Below are positions 1 through 9,098 of a stretch of 64,000 bases of DNA, piece by piece. Location of the stretch: assembly GCF_900452385.1 (NCBI RefSeq), contig NZ_UGOA01000001.1, positions 1,373,501 to 1,437,500 on the forward strand, written 5' to 3'. A model generated the notes under the pieces. The model was not told the DNA's origin and made no database searches. It saw only the letters and a list, made by a program, of their open reading frames with translations. The translations under genes were made by a program, and so were the position numbers. The stretch is from Legionella donaldsonii. Lineage in GTDB: Bacteria; Pseudomonadota; Gammaproteobacteria; Legionellales; Legionellaceae. Each line of letters begins with the position of its first letter. Positions within the stretch are counted from its first letter, which is position 1.

Positions 1-725
1 GTCGCTAATTGATAAGTATTAAGAAAGTCGTCTTGAATTACAACGGCTTTTTTATTTATCGCAGTTAGATCAGTCGTTTGTTTTAGCACGCCTGTGCGGT
101 AACTCCAACCCTGTGGTAACTGCAGTTTAGAGCCCAATTGCGCTAAGCTTGCAGCAGTTTGGGGTGTTTTCTCAATACTATAAGATTGCATTACAAAAAC
201 CCGACCTTTGGGATCAATCAGTTCATAGACTGGTTTACCCGCTTTATAAACCCAGGTTGTTTGCCGATCGACGACGTGATCATGATAAGGTTTAGCGCTG
301 CTTAGAATATCTGATAACCCTAACTGCAATACACCGGCCTCACGCATGGCGAGACCAGAAATAACTTTTTTCTGAGGATTGACCAGCTGCGAATTTTTCA
401 TGCCGTCGATTACCCAATATCGAGGGCCGTTAAGTTTTACATAGGCTGCTTTTGTCTCTGCTTTAACAGAACTAACCGAAATTTTATTCCATAGTTTTGG
501 TGGGCAATCATTTAGCCCTATTGTATTGTAAACTTCCATTTTAAACATCGTGGGAGATAAAAGAATTTCACAGTATCGATTACCGCGGAGACCATCGATA
601 TGGCCAGCATGCACGAAGGCAGGTAGGCTAAGAAGTACAGTTGCAAACAATTTTTTTCCTAAGAGTTCATTTAAGTTTTGCAACTTGGTTTTTAGGGAAA
701 AAGCGCTATTCCTTACTGTTAACAT
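1..725 (-). CDS. hypothetical secreted protein, C-terminus outside window
   Basis: An uninterrupted reading frame runs from an ATG at 725 leftwards off the window edge, giving about 241 residues. The start is supported by a GGAGAT ribosome-binding site 7-8 bases upstream. Residues 20-42 are hydrophobic and end in an Ala-His-Ala-Gly stretch, which reads as a Sec signal peptide and places the protein in the envelope or outside the cell. The visible mature part has two cysteines (about residues 53 and 75) and no motif I can name. The gene lies 60 bases downstream of the carotenoid oxygenase gene on the same strand, so co-transcription is possible. I do not recognise the family, and the missing 3' end prevents a better call. 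Confidence 0.75.
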   Translation of the reverse strand, partial: MLTVRNSAFSLKTKLQNLNELLGKKLFATVLLSLPAFVHAGHIDGLRGNRYCEILLSPTMFKMEVYNTIGLNDCPPKLWNKISVSSVKAETKAAYVKLNGPRYWVIDGMKNSQLVNPQKKVISGLAMREAGVLQLGLSDILSSAKPYHDHVVDRQTTWVYKAGKPVYELIDPKGRVFVMQSYSIEKTPQTAASLAQLGSKLQLPQGWSYRTGVLKQTTDLTAINKKAVVIQDDFLNTYQLA

Positions 726-785
726 GTCTTATCTCCATAAGTATTGAAGGCGATTTTCGTCGATCTCACTATAAATAGATAACAG

Positions 786-2726
786 CTATTTTTCAATTTT
801 TTCAAACCATGAGCCATGCAATCCTTCGGGTATGCGCCGTGGTAATTGAATCACAGCAAGGGGAGCTTTCGAAATATCCAGAGCATCCATAATCAAAAAG
901 TCACTCGTGTTGCGCTTGGCGTCATAGGCAAAAAATACCAAATAGCCATCATCTTCGCTTTGTGCTTGTGGTTTAGGTACAAAGACTACCTCACCAATCG
1001 AATATTGCTCACCAAAATCCTGAACAGTCGTTGTTTTTGATGCCAAATCGTATTTTACCAAGCCATTAAAAGTGGCTGGTTTGAGTTGGTTGTTTAAGCG
1101 AGTTGGGGCATAAATAAAATGGTAAATTTTACTATTATAGTGGTTATTAATTGTAGGAAATTCAACGATATAATCTGCAAGCAGCGAATCTTGAAAAGCT
1201 TTTTCCCTTAAATCGATTTCCATTCGATGCATTTGTGGGGGTGAACTGACAACCTTATTTTGCACACCAAAATTCAAGCGACCATGGCGAACGTAATCGA
1301 TGATGATTTTGTTCTCGATTTCATAAGCATTCGCAAAATGGAATACGAAAAAAGCCTCTGTAGTTAGCCAAAGCGGCGGTTTATCTTTATCCTGTCGTGA
1401 GGCGATACCAATCCGGGTACCTAATTCAGCGCGCCATTCCAAAACATTCCCGCCACTCTCCATCGCTGCCAGATCGAAAACAGCTGGGCAGTCGAAGAAA
1501 ATCAAGAAATTTTTTGTTAAAACAAAATCATGCATCATAGTACTACACGATTTTTCTATAATACGAGTTTCTATGAGATTCCCTTGCTGATTAACTTTGT
1601 GGCAAGTCAGGAAAGGGGGTTGAATATCATAGTTAATTAAATATAAGTCCTTCGTATCTGGATCCAGGCGTGTATGAGGGCCTACGGCAAGGGGCTGCGG
1701 TGTACCGGCTAGCCACTCACCAATCGTATTTAATTCATGATCCATTTCATACGCAGCCCCACCTTCCCACATGGCTAAATAATGCTTGGCATGTTGGATA
1801 ATATGGATGAAAGCCCCATTTTTAAAAGGTCCAGGATCATCATTGGGTCCTATCAGTTGTGGATCGGGTGGAATCGGCATTGCAATACCACTATAAATTG
1901 CACGGCCTAACTTTTGTTCAAGTAACAGTCCTTTCGTTTTAACGTAGCGATTACGATAATGAATCGCCCCATCTTCGAGGTACATGGCGTGGATCATGCC
2001 ATCCCCATCCAATGGAAAAGTATAGGAAATAGGAGCAAAAGCGGGGTTGGGCCCATTACGCATGTAGCAGCCCTGTAAATCAGGGGGAATTTTTCCCTGG
2101 ACAACCAGGTTATGAAAGTCACTTTCCTCATGAATAGGTGCAAAATTGTTTTGCAAAAAGGGATTCGCTTTATTGCGGAGTCGGTATTGTCGTTCGCGAT
2201 ACCAATGGGGTAATTTTTTGGATACCCAAATGCCGATAATCATAGGCGCATAAGAAAGGATCTGATAAACGATTTCAGAGGCGGTTGTAGCTCCCCAGGG
2301 AATAAAATACATCACGGTAGAAAAGCTGAGGATAATCCCCCAAATAATAGTCAGTAGTTGATTAACCCGCCAAAACCCTTTTGTATGCCAAACCTGTTTA
2401 GGGGTTTGCTCATAGGCATATTGTAAGGTAAAGGGTTTCCCGATTAATAAAGAAATCCAGACGATAAGGGCTAAGGATAGATTGGAAAGCATCCAGGCAT
2501 TTTGGATCACCCAATTCATTTTAAATACAATCGTTAACACATAGATGGTGGCAAAAAATAATAGAGTCCCCCAACTTAAAATAAATCCTTTCAGAAGTTG
2601 GCGCCATTCGGTGAGTATTAAGACTAAAGTGGTAATTGTTAGGGTTAAAAGAATTTCTTTCTGAGATTGACCATAAAAGGTGGAAAAAAGAATCCAGGGT
2701 AAAAAACCTAAAAGGAGCTGCCACAT
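786..2726 (-). CDS. carotenoid oxygenase (RPE65/lignostilbene dioxygenase family) with N-terminal membrane domain
   Basis: The C-terminal two thirds (about residues 195-646) is a carotenoid cleavage oxygenase, a beta-propeller Fe(II) enzyme that splits polyene or stilbene double bonds with O2. It shows the family block YMRNGPNPAF (221-230), LDGDGMIH (239-246), and the four expected iron ligands His351 (PHTR), His399 (MMHD), His463 (HFANAYE) and His637 (LHGSWF). The first 180 residues carry about five hydrophobic segments, with a GKPFTLQYAYEQ motif at 96-107 that I know from stand-alone small integral membrane proteins. This makes a membrane-tethered oxygenase about 170 residues longer than the usual family length. 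No carotenoid synthesis gene is nearby, so the substrate is unknown. The gene is probably the first of a short minus-strand unit with the following secreted-protein gene. Confidence 0.88.
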   Translation of the reverse strand: MWQLLLGFLPWILFSTFYGQSQKEILLTLTITTLVLILTEWRQLLKGFILSWGTLLFFATIYVLTIVFKMNWVIQNAWMLSNLSLALIVWISLLIGKPFTLQYAYEQTPKQVWHTKGFWRVNQLLTIIWGIILSFSTVMYFIPWGATTASEIVYQILSYAPMIIGIWVSKKLPHWYRERQYRLRNKANPFLQNNFAPIHEESDFHNLVVQGKIPPDLQGCYMRNGPNPAFAPISYTFPLDGDGMIHAMYLEDGAIHYRNRYVKTKGLLLEQKLGRAIYSGIAMPIPPDPQLIGPNDDPGPFKNGAFIHIIQHAKHYLAMWEGGAAYEMDHELNTIGEWLAGTPQPLAVGPHTRLDPDTKDLYLINYDIQPPFLTCHKVNQQGNLIETRIIEKSCSTMMHDFVLTKNFLIFFDCPAVFDLAAMESGGNVLEWRAELGTRIGIASRQDKDKPPLWLTTEAFFVFHFANAYEIENKIIIDYVRHGRLNFGVQNKVVSSPPQMHRMEIDLREKAFQDSLLADYIVEFPTINNHYNSKIYHFIYAPTRLNNQLKPATFNGLVKYDLASKTTTVQDFGEQYSIGEVVFVPKPQAQSEDDGYLVFFAYDAKRNTSDFLIMDALDISKAPLAVIQLPRRIPEGLHGSWFEKIEK

Positions 2727-2868
2727 AGAGGTTTCCTAATGATCCTTGTTTTAGATTTGGTTTTAAGTATACATCAGCTTTGGAATTTTAATGCGAATAA
2801 AAAAGAAATACGGGATTGGAGAGGGCTTATAATACTCACCCTCGCCAGAGATAATCCCAGTTTAAGAA

Positions 2869-5109
2869 TTACTGCTTACGAGGGGGGGTTATAAGCTCTG
2901 ATGTATCATGCCTATGGTGCGTGAGTGGGTGGACAACATCTGTAAAAAAGCTCATACCTTTCAAAACCATGTTACGTATTGATTGTTGGCGTACCGTTGC
3001 ACTCGTTGTTGGTTCTGGTGTTGTTTTACTCTTTTTCGTTGCTGTTGAATCAATGTCGCTTTCACCAGATCTTTTCCCATGAGGAGGGTTTGTTTCTGAT
3101 TGAGCAGTTAGGGATTCAGTTGCTGATTTATCACCTGCATGCATGACTATAGCCGCTTTGTTAGTATGAGTCTCTTCACGGTAAACGGACATTTCATCAT
3201 CACCAGCTTCATGGCTACTTTCCAGTTTTACCATTTCTATCTCGTGGCCTATCTCTATAGTACCAGAGTCAGCCTCAGAAAACTGTTTTAAACTGGTTTG
3301 ATCGCTGGTTTCTAATTCTTTTGCTTTTTCTTCGCCATTCATTAAATCTTCAAGGCCTTCTAAAAACAATAACTCCTCTGGCATTTCTTCAATGCCATCC
3401 ATGTTTTCAAGATCGGCTTTAGCGCCAAAATTCAGAGCATATACCCGTAAAGAGAGTACTACGGAGCAGAAAATTCCAAGGGCTATAGAGGTCTTTAATA
3501 CAATCGGTTTATCCTGGAAGTCATTGTGTAAACTAACCTCGAGGAAAGAGATAGTAAGAATATAACCAATCAGTTTTTGACCCTTGTTTAATCCGGAGAA
3601 GAATGCACGAACCACATCAAGCCATTCCGTATAAAATCCAGTACCAGGGGTCGCCGCCATGGTATGAGTCTCAATTAATTCTGCTAAAATTCGGTTGGCT
3701 TTGGAGTAAGCATCTTCGAGGGCGAAGTGTGGCTGATTAGGATTTTCATGTACTTTCGATAGTTTTTTATAATACTGTGATAACGAGTAAATAGTAGAGC
3801 CCACTAAAAGAGCGACCCCTATCATTGCATTACTCACCAATAAAGCAGGCGGCACGGCGCTAAAGAACATCAGGGAGGTCATGAGCATTTTGGTGACAAC
3901 AGCATAAATTGCCAAACCATTTTTTACGCCACGAAGCGCATGATTGACCATGCCCGCTGTTTTAGCATCCACTTCGCTACTGAGACGGATAATTTCTGCA
4001 AGAAGTACTCCATATTGGTGATTGAGTCCATCTTGTTGTACTCGCTGTGATTCTTTGTCTGCCTCTGGAACCGTAGTATTCTTGAAAAGAGCTAATTGAG
4101 CATTCAAAATGTCCAGTTCGTGTTTCTTTAATTGTAATTTGACTCCCAACGTTTCGAGTTCTAAACCACGTTGGTATTCATATTCTTCATAAATACGGGC
4201 AGTAATGGCAGCTGATGACAAGACAATACAAACGGATGCTACAGGAATAAACGCCGGAGACGTAAAACCCATTAAAGCCAGTGGAGCAATATAGTAGGCT
4301 AAGCCTTCTAGCATTCCATTATAAGCTGCTGATAAATAAGCATATCTTAGCTGAGCATTCATTTCGTAAGGTATTTTATCGTAAAAGTCTTGAAGAGCAT
4401 CTTTTCGCTCTTTAAGTACGTTGACATCTACCTTTTCAGTTTCATTCAATTCAAGCGCAGCAATGTCTTTTAACAACGCTTTAAAATTACTCTTTAATTC
4501 TTTTCGTTGATCTTGCAAACGCCGGAACCAAATGCGGTTTAGCACGGATGCGCTACCTACCAATAATCCGGCAGGCATCATCATGGAATTTAAGCTGGTT
4601 TCGTGAAATAATGCTGCAACTTTCAGTGCGTTACGTACGCCTTTGTTCGCATTTTTTAATTCACTGATGACATTCCGGCAGTAGGGCCATAAGGTCATAA
4701 TAGCCTGTCTATAAGCTCTGGGATCATCTTCTTCGGTTTTATTGGCCAGCAGTGATAGACCAATGAACGCGACCGATTCTACAGAGGCAATAGCTATTCC
4801 ACTAGGAGTTAAAAGCCAGTCACGTAGTGGATTGGCAGAACCCTTGTTAGAGGCAAAGATATCAGAAAACCATTTAAGACCGGTATAGGCCAGGATTTCA
4901 GCATCCAACAATGCGTATAAAGTGTACACATAACCCATGTCATGAACTCTCTTGGCAAAACGAGAGTGATTTATAGCGATGCGATTGCTGAATGAATCAC
5001 TTCTGACTAAGCCTGGTCTACCGGGTTCCTTTGACTTTACAAGTAACTCGCCAGTAGGGTGGCCATTTTCAAGTGTTTTAACTTTTTTATTCATATGAGG
5101 ATCAGTCAT
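2869..5109 (-). CDS. large multi-pass membrane protein, candidate Dot/Icm effector
   Basis: This 746-residue protein is not recognised. It starts with a charged 50-residue segment, followed by at least six hydrophobic stretches between about residues 60 and 590. Two of these are long, Ala/Ser/Val-rich double segments (about 270-310 and 395-450). Charged helical stretches, probably coiled coil, lie between them (about 195-245 and 325-385). The last 150 residues are hydrophilic, rich in Glu, Ser and Thr, and include KKSK and end in ITPPRKQ. An acidic Ser/Thr-rich tail is typical of Dot/Icm substrates, so an effector inserted in a host membrane is a reasonable guess but only an inference. No ribosome-binding site is strong; the first ATG is used. 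It stands alone, transcribed away from the luxR-type gene. Confidence 0.8.
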   Translation of the reverse strand: MTDPHMNKKVKTLENGHPTGELLVKSKEPGRPGLVRSDSFSNRIAINHSRFAKRVHDMGYVYTLYALLDAEILAYTGLKWFSDIFASNKGSANPLRDWLLTPSGIAIASVESVAFIGLSLLANKTEEDDPRAYRQAIMTLWPYCRNVISELKNANKGVRNALKVAALFHETSLNSMMMPAGLLVGSASVLNRIWFRRLQDQRKELKSNFKALLKDIAALELNETEKVDVNVLKERKDALQDFYDKIPYEMNAQLRYAYLSAAYNGMLEGLAYYIAPLALMGFTSPAFIPVASVCIVLSSAAITARIYEEYEYQRGLELETLGVKLQLKKHELDILNAQLALFKNTTVPEADKESQRVQQDGLNHQYGVLLAEIIRLSSEVDAKTAGMVNHALRGVKNGLAIYAVVTKMLMTSLMFFSAVPPALLVSNAMIGVALLVGSTIYSLSQYYKKLSKVHENPNQPHFALEDAYSKANRILAELIETHTMAATPGTGFYTEWLDVVRAFFSGLNKGQKLIGYILTISFLEVSLHNDFQDKPIVLKTSIALGIFCSVVLSLRVYALNFGAKADLENMDGIEEMPEELLFLEGLEDLMNGEEKAKELETSDQTSLKQFSEADSGTIEIGHEIEMVKLESSHEAGDDEMSVYREETHTNKAAIVMHAGDKSATESLTAQSETNPPHGKRSGESDIDSTATKKSKTTPEPTTSATVRQQSIRNMVLKGMSFFTDVVHPLTHHRHDTSELITPPRKQ

Positions 5110-5450
5110 TAGTTTGTTCTATTTCTTAAACAATTACACTTAATTCTAGCGTAATAGTCTTATAGAAATATTAAGTGAATTAAATTTATTTCGCATGATC
5201 AAAAAATATCCGAAATAGTGGTTGTCCCCAGGGTGAATTCTGTGAAGAGGTTAACGAGCAACAATTTTCGTTTAATATCTTATTTCTAAACGAGTAGTTC
5301 CTTTCTAACTGCATAATAATGGATATATTTTTTTTTTCTTCTCTTATAGTTGATATAATATAAAAAAGGTAGCGTTATTAAGCGGCTTACCATAAAACAA
5401 ACAAAATGGTGTATTATTATACATATGTGATTTTATGCGCATAACCAATC
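5110..5450. other. intergenic region between divergent genes
   Basis: This 341-base AT-rich stretch separates the divergently read 746-residue protein gene and the LuxR-type regulator. It contains an exact TATAAT at 5354-5359 on the plus strand that could be a -10 box for the regulator, but I see no convincing -35 box at the right distance. It also holds a long run of T at 5331-5339. No coding frame or repeat is apparent. Confidence 0.4.
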
Positions 5451-6269
5451 ATGAAATATATTGAAATCACTCCTGGTCCCATTAATAACTATGAATTAGT
5501 TAATTATACCGATTTTGTTCAACAAATTTGCAAAAATCTTTTTAAAATAACGGGTATTAATCATTTCAGTTATGTTGAGATGAATGAACAGGGTCAATTT
5601 TTTTGGGTAGGCAGCAACGGGGATTATTTAGAAAAATGCATTAATAATCAATTGGTTGATAATGCTCCTCTGAGTATTTTGAAAACCTACCCTAAAAGTG
5701 GACTTTACCTGATTGATGTCTATCAAGAGGAATATAAACAACATAGTTTGCCGGTTTTTGAATTATTGAACCAATTTAATTATGGCCATTCATTTAGAAT
5801 ACTTGAAATTATTAATAACCAGCGATTCAAACTTTATTCATTTGATGCTCCACTTGAAAAACATGATATTAATCATGTTTATCTCAATAATCTTGAAATA
5901 TTTAAAAAATTTAATATTTATTTTGATGAAAAAATTGCCCCAGTTAAGAATGAATTAATAAAATGCCAAATAGATAGTGATAATCACGCAGAATGCATAG
6001 GGCTGATTAATAGTTTCTTGGAAAATAATTTATTGGAAACTACTTTTCAGGGAGATTTTGATAAAAATAATTATATACAGCTTACTCCGCGCGAAAAAGA
6101 AATTTTATTATGGTTTGTCAAAGGTAAAACTTCTGATGAAACCGCGAGTTTGTTGAATATTTCGAGACGTACTGTTGAACGTCATTTTGAAAATTTACGT
6201 GAAAAATTTAGTTGTTTTTCAAAAAACCAATTAGCTTTGAAACTAAGAAATCTTTTAGACGGATCATAA
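5451..6269 (+). CDS. LuxR-family transcriptional regulator
   Basis: The C-terminal 60 residues (211-265) are a LuxR/GerE helix-turn-helix: LTPREKEILLWFVKGKT, then the recognition helix with ISRRTVERHFENLREKF. The first 200 residues have no receiver aspartate pattern and no autoinducer-domain motif that I can see; they look like a divergent sensory alpha/beta domain. The protein therefore binds DNA and probably responds to an unknown ligand or partner, like the orphan LuxR regulators common in Legionella. The start ATG lacks a clear ribosome-binding site. A strong hairpin terminator follows 80 bases downstream, so the gene is probably monocistronic. Base composition is very AT-rich compared with the housekeeping genes in the window. 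Confidence 0.88.
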   Translation: MKYIEITPGPINNYELVNYTDFVQQICKNLFKITGINHFSYVEMNEQGQFFWVGSNGDYLEKCINNQLVDNAPLSILKTYPKSGLYLIDVYQEEYKQHSLPVFELLNQFNYGHSFRILEIINNQRFKLYSFDAPLEKHDINHVYLNNLEIFKKFNIYFDEKIAPVKNELIKCQIDSDNHAECIGLINSFLENNLLETTFQGDFDKNNYIQLTPREKEILLWFVKGKTSDETASLLNISRRTVERHFENLREKFSCFSKNQLALKLRNLLDGS

Positions 6270-6348
6270 GGCTAAGACAAAATGCGGATCATTGGCTATA
6301 CTATAAGTGTATGACCTTTGGAGGCTAGTAAAGCTCCTGGTCAACAAC

Positions 6349-6380
6349 AAGAACCACCTGTGGGTGGTTCTTGCTTTTTA
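6349..6380 (+). terminator. intrinsic terminator after the LuxR-type gene
   Basis: A perfect 10-bp stem, AAGAACCACC (6349-6358) with GGTGGTTCTT (6363-6372), closes a TGTG loop and is followed by GCTTTTTA. It sits at the end of the plus-strand regulator and before the convergent small gene. Confidence 0.85.
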
Positions 6381-6405
6381 TTGATCGGATATAAATGAAT
6401 TAAAA

Positions 6406-6648
6406 TTATCCGTGCATCTCATGAAATTCCTTCCATTCAAAATCCACATAGTTTTCAAGGAGTCTCTTAATTTCGTTTTGCACTTCTGTTTTTGTACGAT
6501 ATTCTGTGTGAAATTTTTGAGGTGGAGTAAGTCCTTTTTTATCCAGGCAACAGACTACATAGCCATCAGCTTTATATAAATTAGTAGAGCCTGATACAGG
6601 CTTTATATCATAAAAAACTTTAAATCCTTTATAAATATACTGGGCCAT
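6406..6648 (-). CDS. small conserved-looking hypothetical protein
   Basis: An 80-residue soluble protein beginning MAQYIYKGFKV. I chose the ATG at 6648 over the in-frame ATG at 6666 because GAGGAG lies 7 bases ahead of it. The sequence alternates beta-like and charged stretches (YKGFKVFYDI, then a Tyr/Lys-rich part) and ends in a helix with an Asp-Phe-Glu-Trp patch. There is no signal peptide, membrane segment or known motif. It is convergent with the LuxR-type gene. I do not recognise the family. Confidence 0.65.
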   Translation of the reverse strand: MAQYIYKGFKVFYDIKPVSGSTNLYKADGYVVCCLDKKGLTPPQKFHTEYRTKTEVQNEIKRLLENYVDFEWKEFHEMHG

Positions 6649-6981
6649 TTGCCACTCCTCTTCCATGATAATTAAATGTCAGAATTAACTCGTGAAATAG
6701 ATTACGGTGTTCTATTTTTCGGTAACGGCATCTACGCGGTTTATCTTTCATTTTGTTCCCCGTGGAGAATTCAGAAAATGAGTGGCTATAAACCTGACTA
6801 TCGTGGCTAGAAAGCCTGTTTGCCTCATATATTTTGTCTTTACGAGCTGGTTAGCTACATGATTTAGAATAATTCGCATGAATTTTATACGTAGATAGTT
6901 AATTAATAATCTATAAAGCATCGAACCGTTCCTCCTATAAGTGTTATTTAATTAGTATAGTTGATTATAGATTGTTTCGTG
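6649..6981. other. intergenic region without visible gene
   Basis: About 330 bases between two minus-strand genes. I read both strands and found no frame of useful length, no hairpin with a T-run and no repeat shared with the rest of the window. It is AT-rich toward 6900-6980 and probably carries the promoter of the 80-residue protein. Confidence 0.4.
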
Positions 6982-7776
6982 TTATTGCAAATTAGCAGCA
7001 TTTTGTGGGGGTGTGTCAGTAGAAAAATGAAGCAGGTATTTGTGGTAATCATCTTTAAAGGCTTCACTATTTTGATAGTCGAGTAAGGCTGGATTAATAA
7101 CACTTAAGAGCTTGAAATTATTTCGATTAACCGCTATACCTATCCCAGCACCAAAAGTTACAGGTTCACCCATAGCCCTTAAAGATCCCGATGAGTTCAT
7201 ATGCCAGTAATGCGCAGTTGGGTTATCAACGAATGCAATGTCTATTGCTCCTGAGCGTAAAGCCTGAATCATCAGGTTATCATGCTCAAATAAGATAACT
7301 TTAGGCTTCTTTATTCCCATTATTTTAATAAGTGATAAAAAGGCGTTATCGGTAATACCAATTTTTTTATTATCTAACAAATCGATATCGAAAGGTTGAG
7401 CCGCTAATTTTGCAGGACCAAGAAAGCGGGCCTGGCTGACTAAATAAGGTAAGGAGAAATTAACTTGTTGGAGTCTTTTAACCGTGATGATAATTGAACT
7501 TACTGCTAAATCAGCTTGCCTGCTTCGGACTCTTTCAATCAATAGATTGTTGGGCGTAGCGATAAATTGACAGGTGTAGCCGATTCTCCTGCAAACATCT
7601 TCCATCATAGCAATATCAAAGCCATAGAATTGATTATTGGCTATTTGCATGACGAAAGGGGGATCATAAATGGCAACAGCAATTCTCAGCACTTTTTCTT
7701 GAGCCCATAGCCATGGCGAAATAAAAATACAAAGTAGAATCATCATGAAACGATATATTTTCATGTCCTTTATCAT
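6982..7776 (-). CDS. periplasmic solute-binding protein, family 3 (amino-acid type)
   Basis: A signal peptide (about residues 1-25, ending at WAQ) is followed by a bacterial extracellular solute-binding protein family 3 fold. The order of blocks is typical: LRIAVAIYDPPFV near the N-terminus, YGFDIAMMEDVCRRIG, a DLAVSSIIITVKRLQQVNFS strip matching the usual T..R...V.FS ligand-binding region, LDNKKIGI, and a second-lobe stretch ending with the usual lysine-rich helix. At 264 residues it has normal family length. Such proteins bind amino acids or small polar molecules in the periplasm for an ABC transporter or act as sensors; no permease or ATPase gene is adjacent, so it may be an orphan. The start is uncertain: an in-frame ATG at 7764 is possible, but neither has a well-spaced ribosome-binding site. 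Confidence 0.85.
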   Translation of the reverse strand: MIKDMKIYRFMMILLCIFISPWLWAQEKVLRIAVAIYDPPFVMQIANNQFYGFDIAMMEDVCRRIGYTCQFIATPNNLLIERVRSRQADLAVSSIIITVKRLQQVNFSLPYLVSQARFLGPAKLAAQPFDIDLLDNKKIGITDNAFLSLIKIMGIKKPKVILFEHDNLMIQALRSGAIDIAFVDNPTAHYWHMNSSGSLRAMGEPVTFGAGIGIAVNRNNFKLLSVINPALLDYQNSEAFKDDYHKYLLHFSTDTPPQNAANLQ

Positions 7777-7853
7777 CGTATTTGGGATGACTACTTAAAA
7801 GTATAGATAAAGCTGCCTATAAAACAACCAAGCTTTGCGAGTGACTAGGAAGA

Positions 7854-8408
7854 TTATTTAGTGTTCATACAATCTAACAGTAATTTTTGTATCCTTTCTA
7901 AACTGAATTGTTGCATGGTTGCAATATTTTTTTCGGGGATTGTTGACGTATCGCCATAATAATCAATCGCTTTTTCAACGCTTTCTTCACGCAGCAAGTG
8001 GAGCATAGGGTAAGGTGAGCGGTTGGTATAGTTTGAAACATCATTGAAATCAACATCAGCAAAACAATAATCGGGATGAAAAGAGGCTATTTGATAAATG
8101 CCCTCGTAACCACTCTCCACCAGGAGTTGCTCAGCCAGATCAACAAAATCCAGATAATGAAAAAAATCTTTAAACAATCCGGGAAAAATCATCAAGGTAG
8201 TTTCTAGTTCTCGTTGTTGATCTAAAACCTCAATTTCTGATATCAACTCAGTGAGGGCGGCTTCTTCTTTTGCAGCAAAACTGACCTGAAATCTCACCGA
8301 GCCTTTATTTATCTCCCTTTTAGCAAAAGGACAGATATTGAATTTGATAATAAATGAATGAATCCAATTCTGAGTTTGACGGATAATTAATTCGCTCGAT
8401 TCGGACAT
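7854..8408 (-). CDS. DUF1415 family protein
   Basis: A 184-residue cytosolic protein that matches DUF1415 by its conserved blocks: ICPFAKRE near residue 25, FHPDYCFADVD (about 108-118), SNYTNRSPYPMLHLLREES (about 124-142) and IPEKNIATM near the end. The function of the family is not known. I placed the start at the ATG at 8408; four residues upstream an in-frame TTG exists, but the ATG gives the normal family start. It is 77 bases upstream of the solute-binding protein gene on the same strand. Confidence 0.88.
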   Translation of the reverse strand: MSESSELIIRQTQNWIHSFIIKFNICPFAKREINKGSVRFQVSFAAKEEAALTELISEIEVLDQQRELETTLMIFPGLFKDFFHYLDFVDLAEQLLVESGYEGIYQIASFHPDYCFADVDFNDVSNYTNRSPYPMLHLLREESVEKAIDYYGDTSTIPEKNIATMQQFSLERIQKLLLDCMNTK

Positions 8409-8521
8409 CAGGAATCTCAACTGATTTATTTTTCAGGTATTCTAATCCATTTTCTTTCTTATTCAATAATCGGTTCTATACTATGGCTATGGGTGTGTAG
8501 CAAGCGATTAATGGACGAATC

Positions 8522-8980
8522 ATGAAGACATTACTAAATGGATTAGTAAGTATTTTTCTGTTTACTTTACTTGGAGAGGCTTTCAGTAGCGAAAATACAG
8601 CCAATAAATATCTCTTACCTTCGCCGTATCCTGTGTATGTTCTCGAAAGTGAGGGTGTGATCAATCATCCCTACCCAGGCGCAATACAAAGAATGCTACC
8701 TACAGACAATAGCTATAACCAAGTCCCCGGTTGTTATATTGCCTGTTATTCGCATAGTCCCGGTATTTATGAGGTAGGGCCAAATATTTCTGTGATGGGC
8801 CAAATTCGTGTTCGCGGAGTTTATCTTGGGCGGATCTGCCAACCACACGGTTATAAAAATCAGGATATTAGTGCCGCTGGCGAATTCAAAAGACTGTGTT
8901 CACAGAAGATAGATGCTTGTAGAGCAACTGAATGTTGGGCTGGGGGGGATACGGGTGGTTGGTTTGGTATTCAACCCTAA
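8522..8980 (+). CDS. hypothetical secreted, cysteine-containing protein
   Basis: A 152-residue protein with a clear signal peptide (residues 1-22, hydrophobic core LVSIFLFTLLGEAFS). The mature part has seven cysteines, six in the second half (CYIACYS, ICQPHG, LCSQKIDACRATECW), which suggests disulfide bonds in the periplasm or outside the cell. It ends in a Gly/Trp-rich tail (GGDTGGWFGIQP). No family is recognised. It reads away from the DUF1415 gene and converges on the BepA-like gene, with a dispersed repeat in between. Confidence 0.7.
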   Translation: MKTLLNGLVSIFLFTLLGEAFSSENTANKYLLPSPYPVYVLESEGVINHPYPGAIQRMLPTDNSYNQVPGCYIACYSHSPGIYEVGPNISVMGQIRVRGVYLGRICQPHGYKNQDISAAGEFKRLCSQKIDACRATECWAGGDTGGWFGIQP

Positions 8981-8993
8981 GGGACGGTTTACC

Positions 8994-9094
8994 TTTCTAC
9001 TATCTTGGCGCTTGGGCTTTGATTTTCTGTGCTTCGCTGCTCACATACTGGCGTGTATGCTCCGCTGCGATGCTCGAAAATCAAACCGCGCTTA
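8994..9094. repeat. dispersed intergenic repeat, third copy of a family also found at 15.3 kb
   Basis: This begins TTTCTACTATCTTGGCGCTT and continues TTGATTTTCTGTGCTTCGCTGCT, closely matching the first 50 bases of the two tandem copies at 15301 and 15468. Here the rest differs and instead folds back: TTTGATTTTC near 9018 pairs with GAAAATCAAA near 9075, with inner complementary parts. It lies between two convergent genes. Confidence 0.7.
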
Positions 9095-9098
9095 AAGC

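Noticed and set aside
8913-9095. 60-codon plus-strand frame
   Set aside because: It begins inside the secreted-protein gene and reads into the dispersed repeat.
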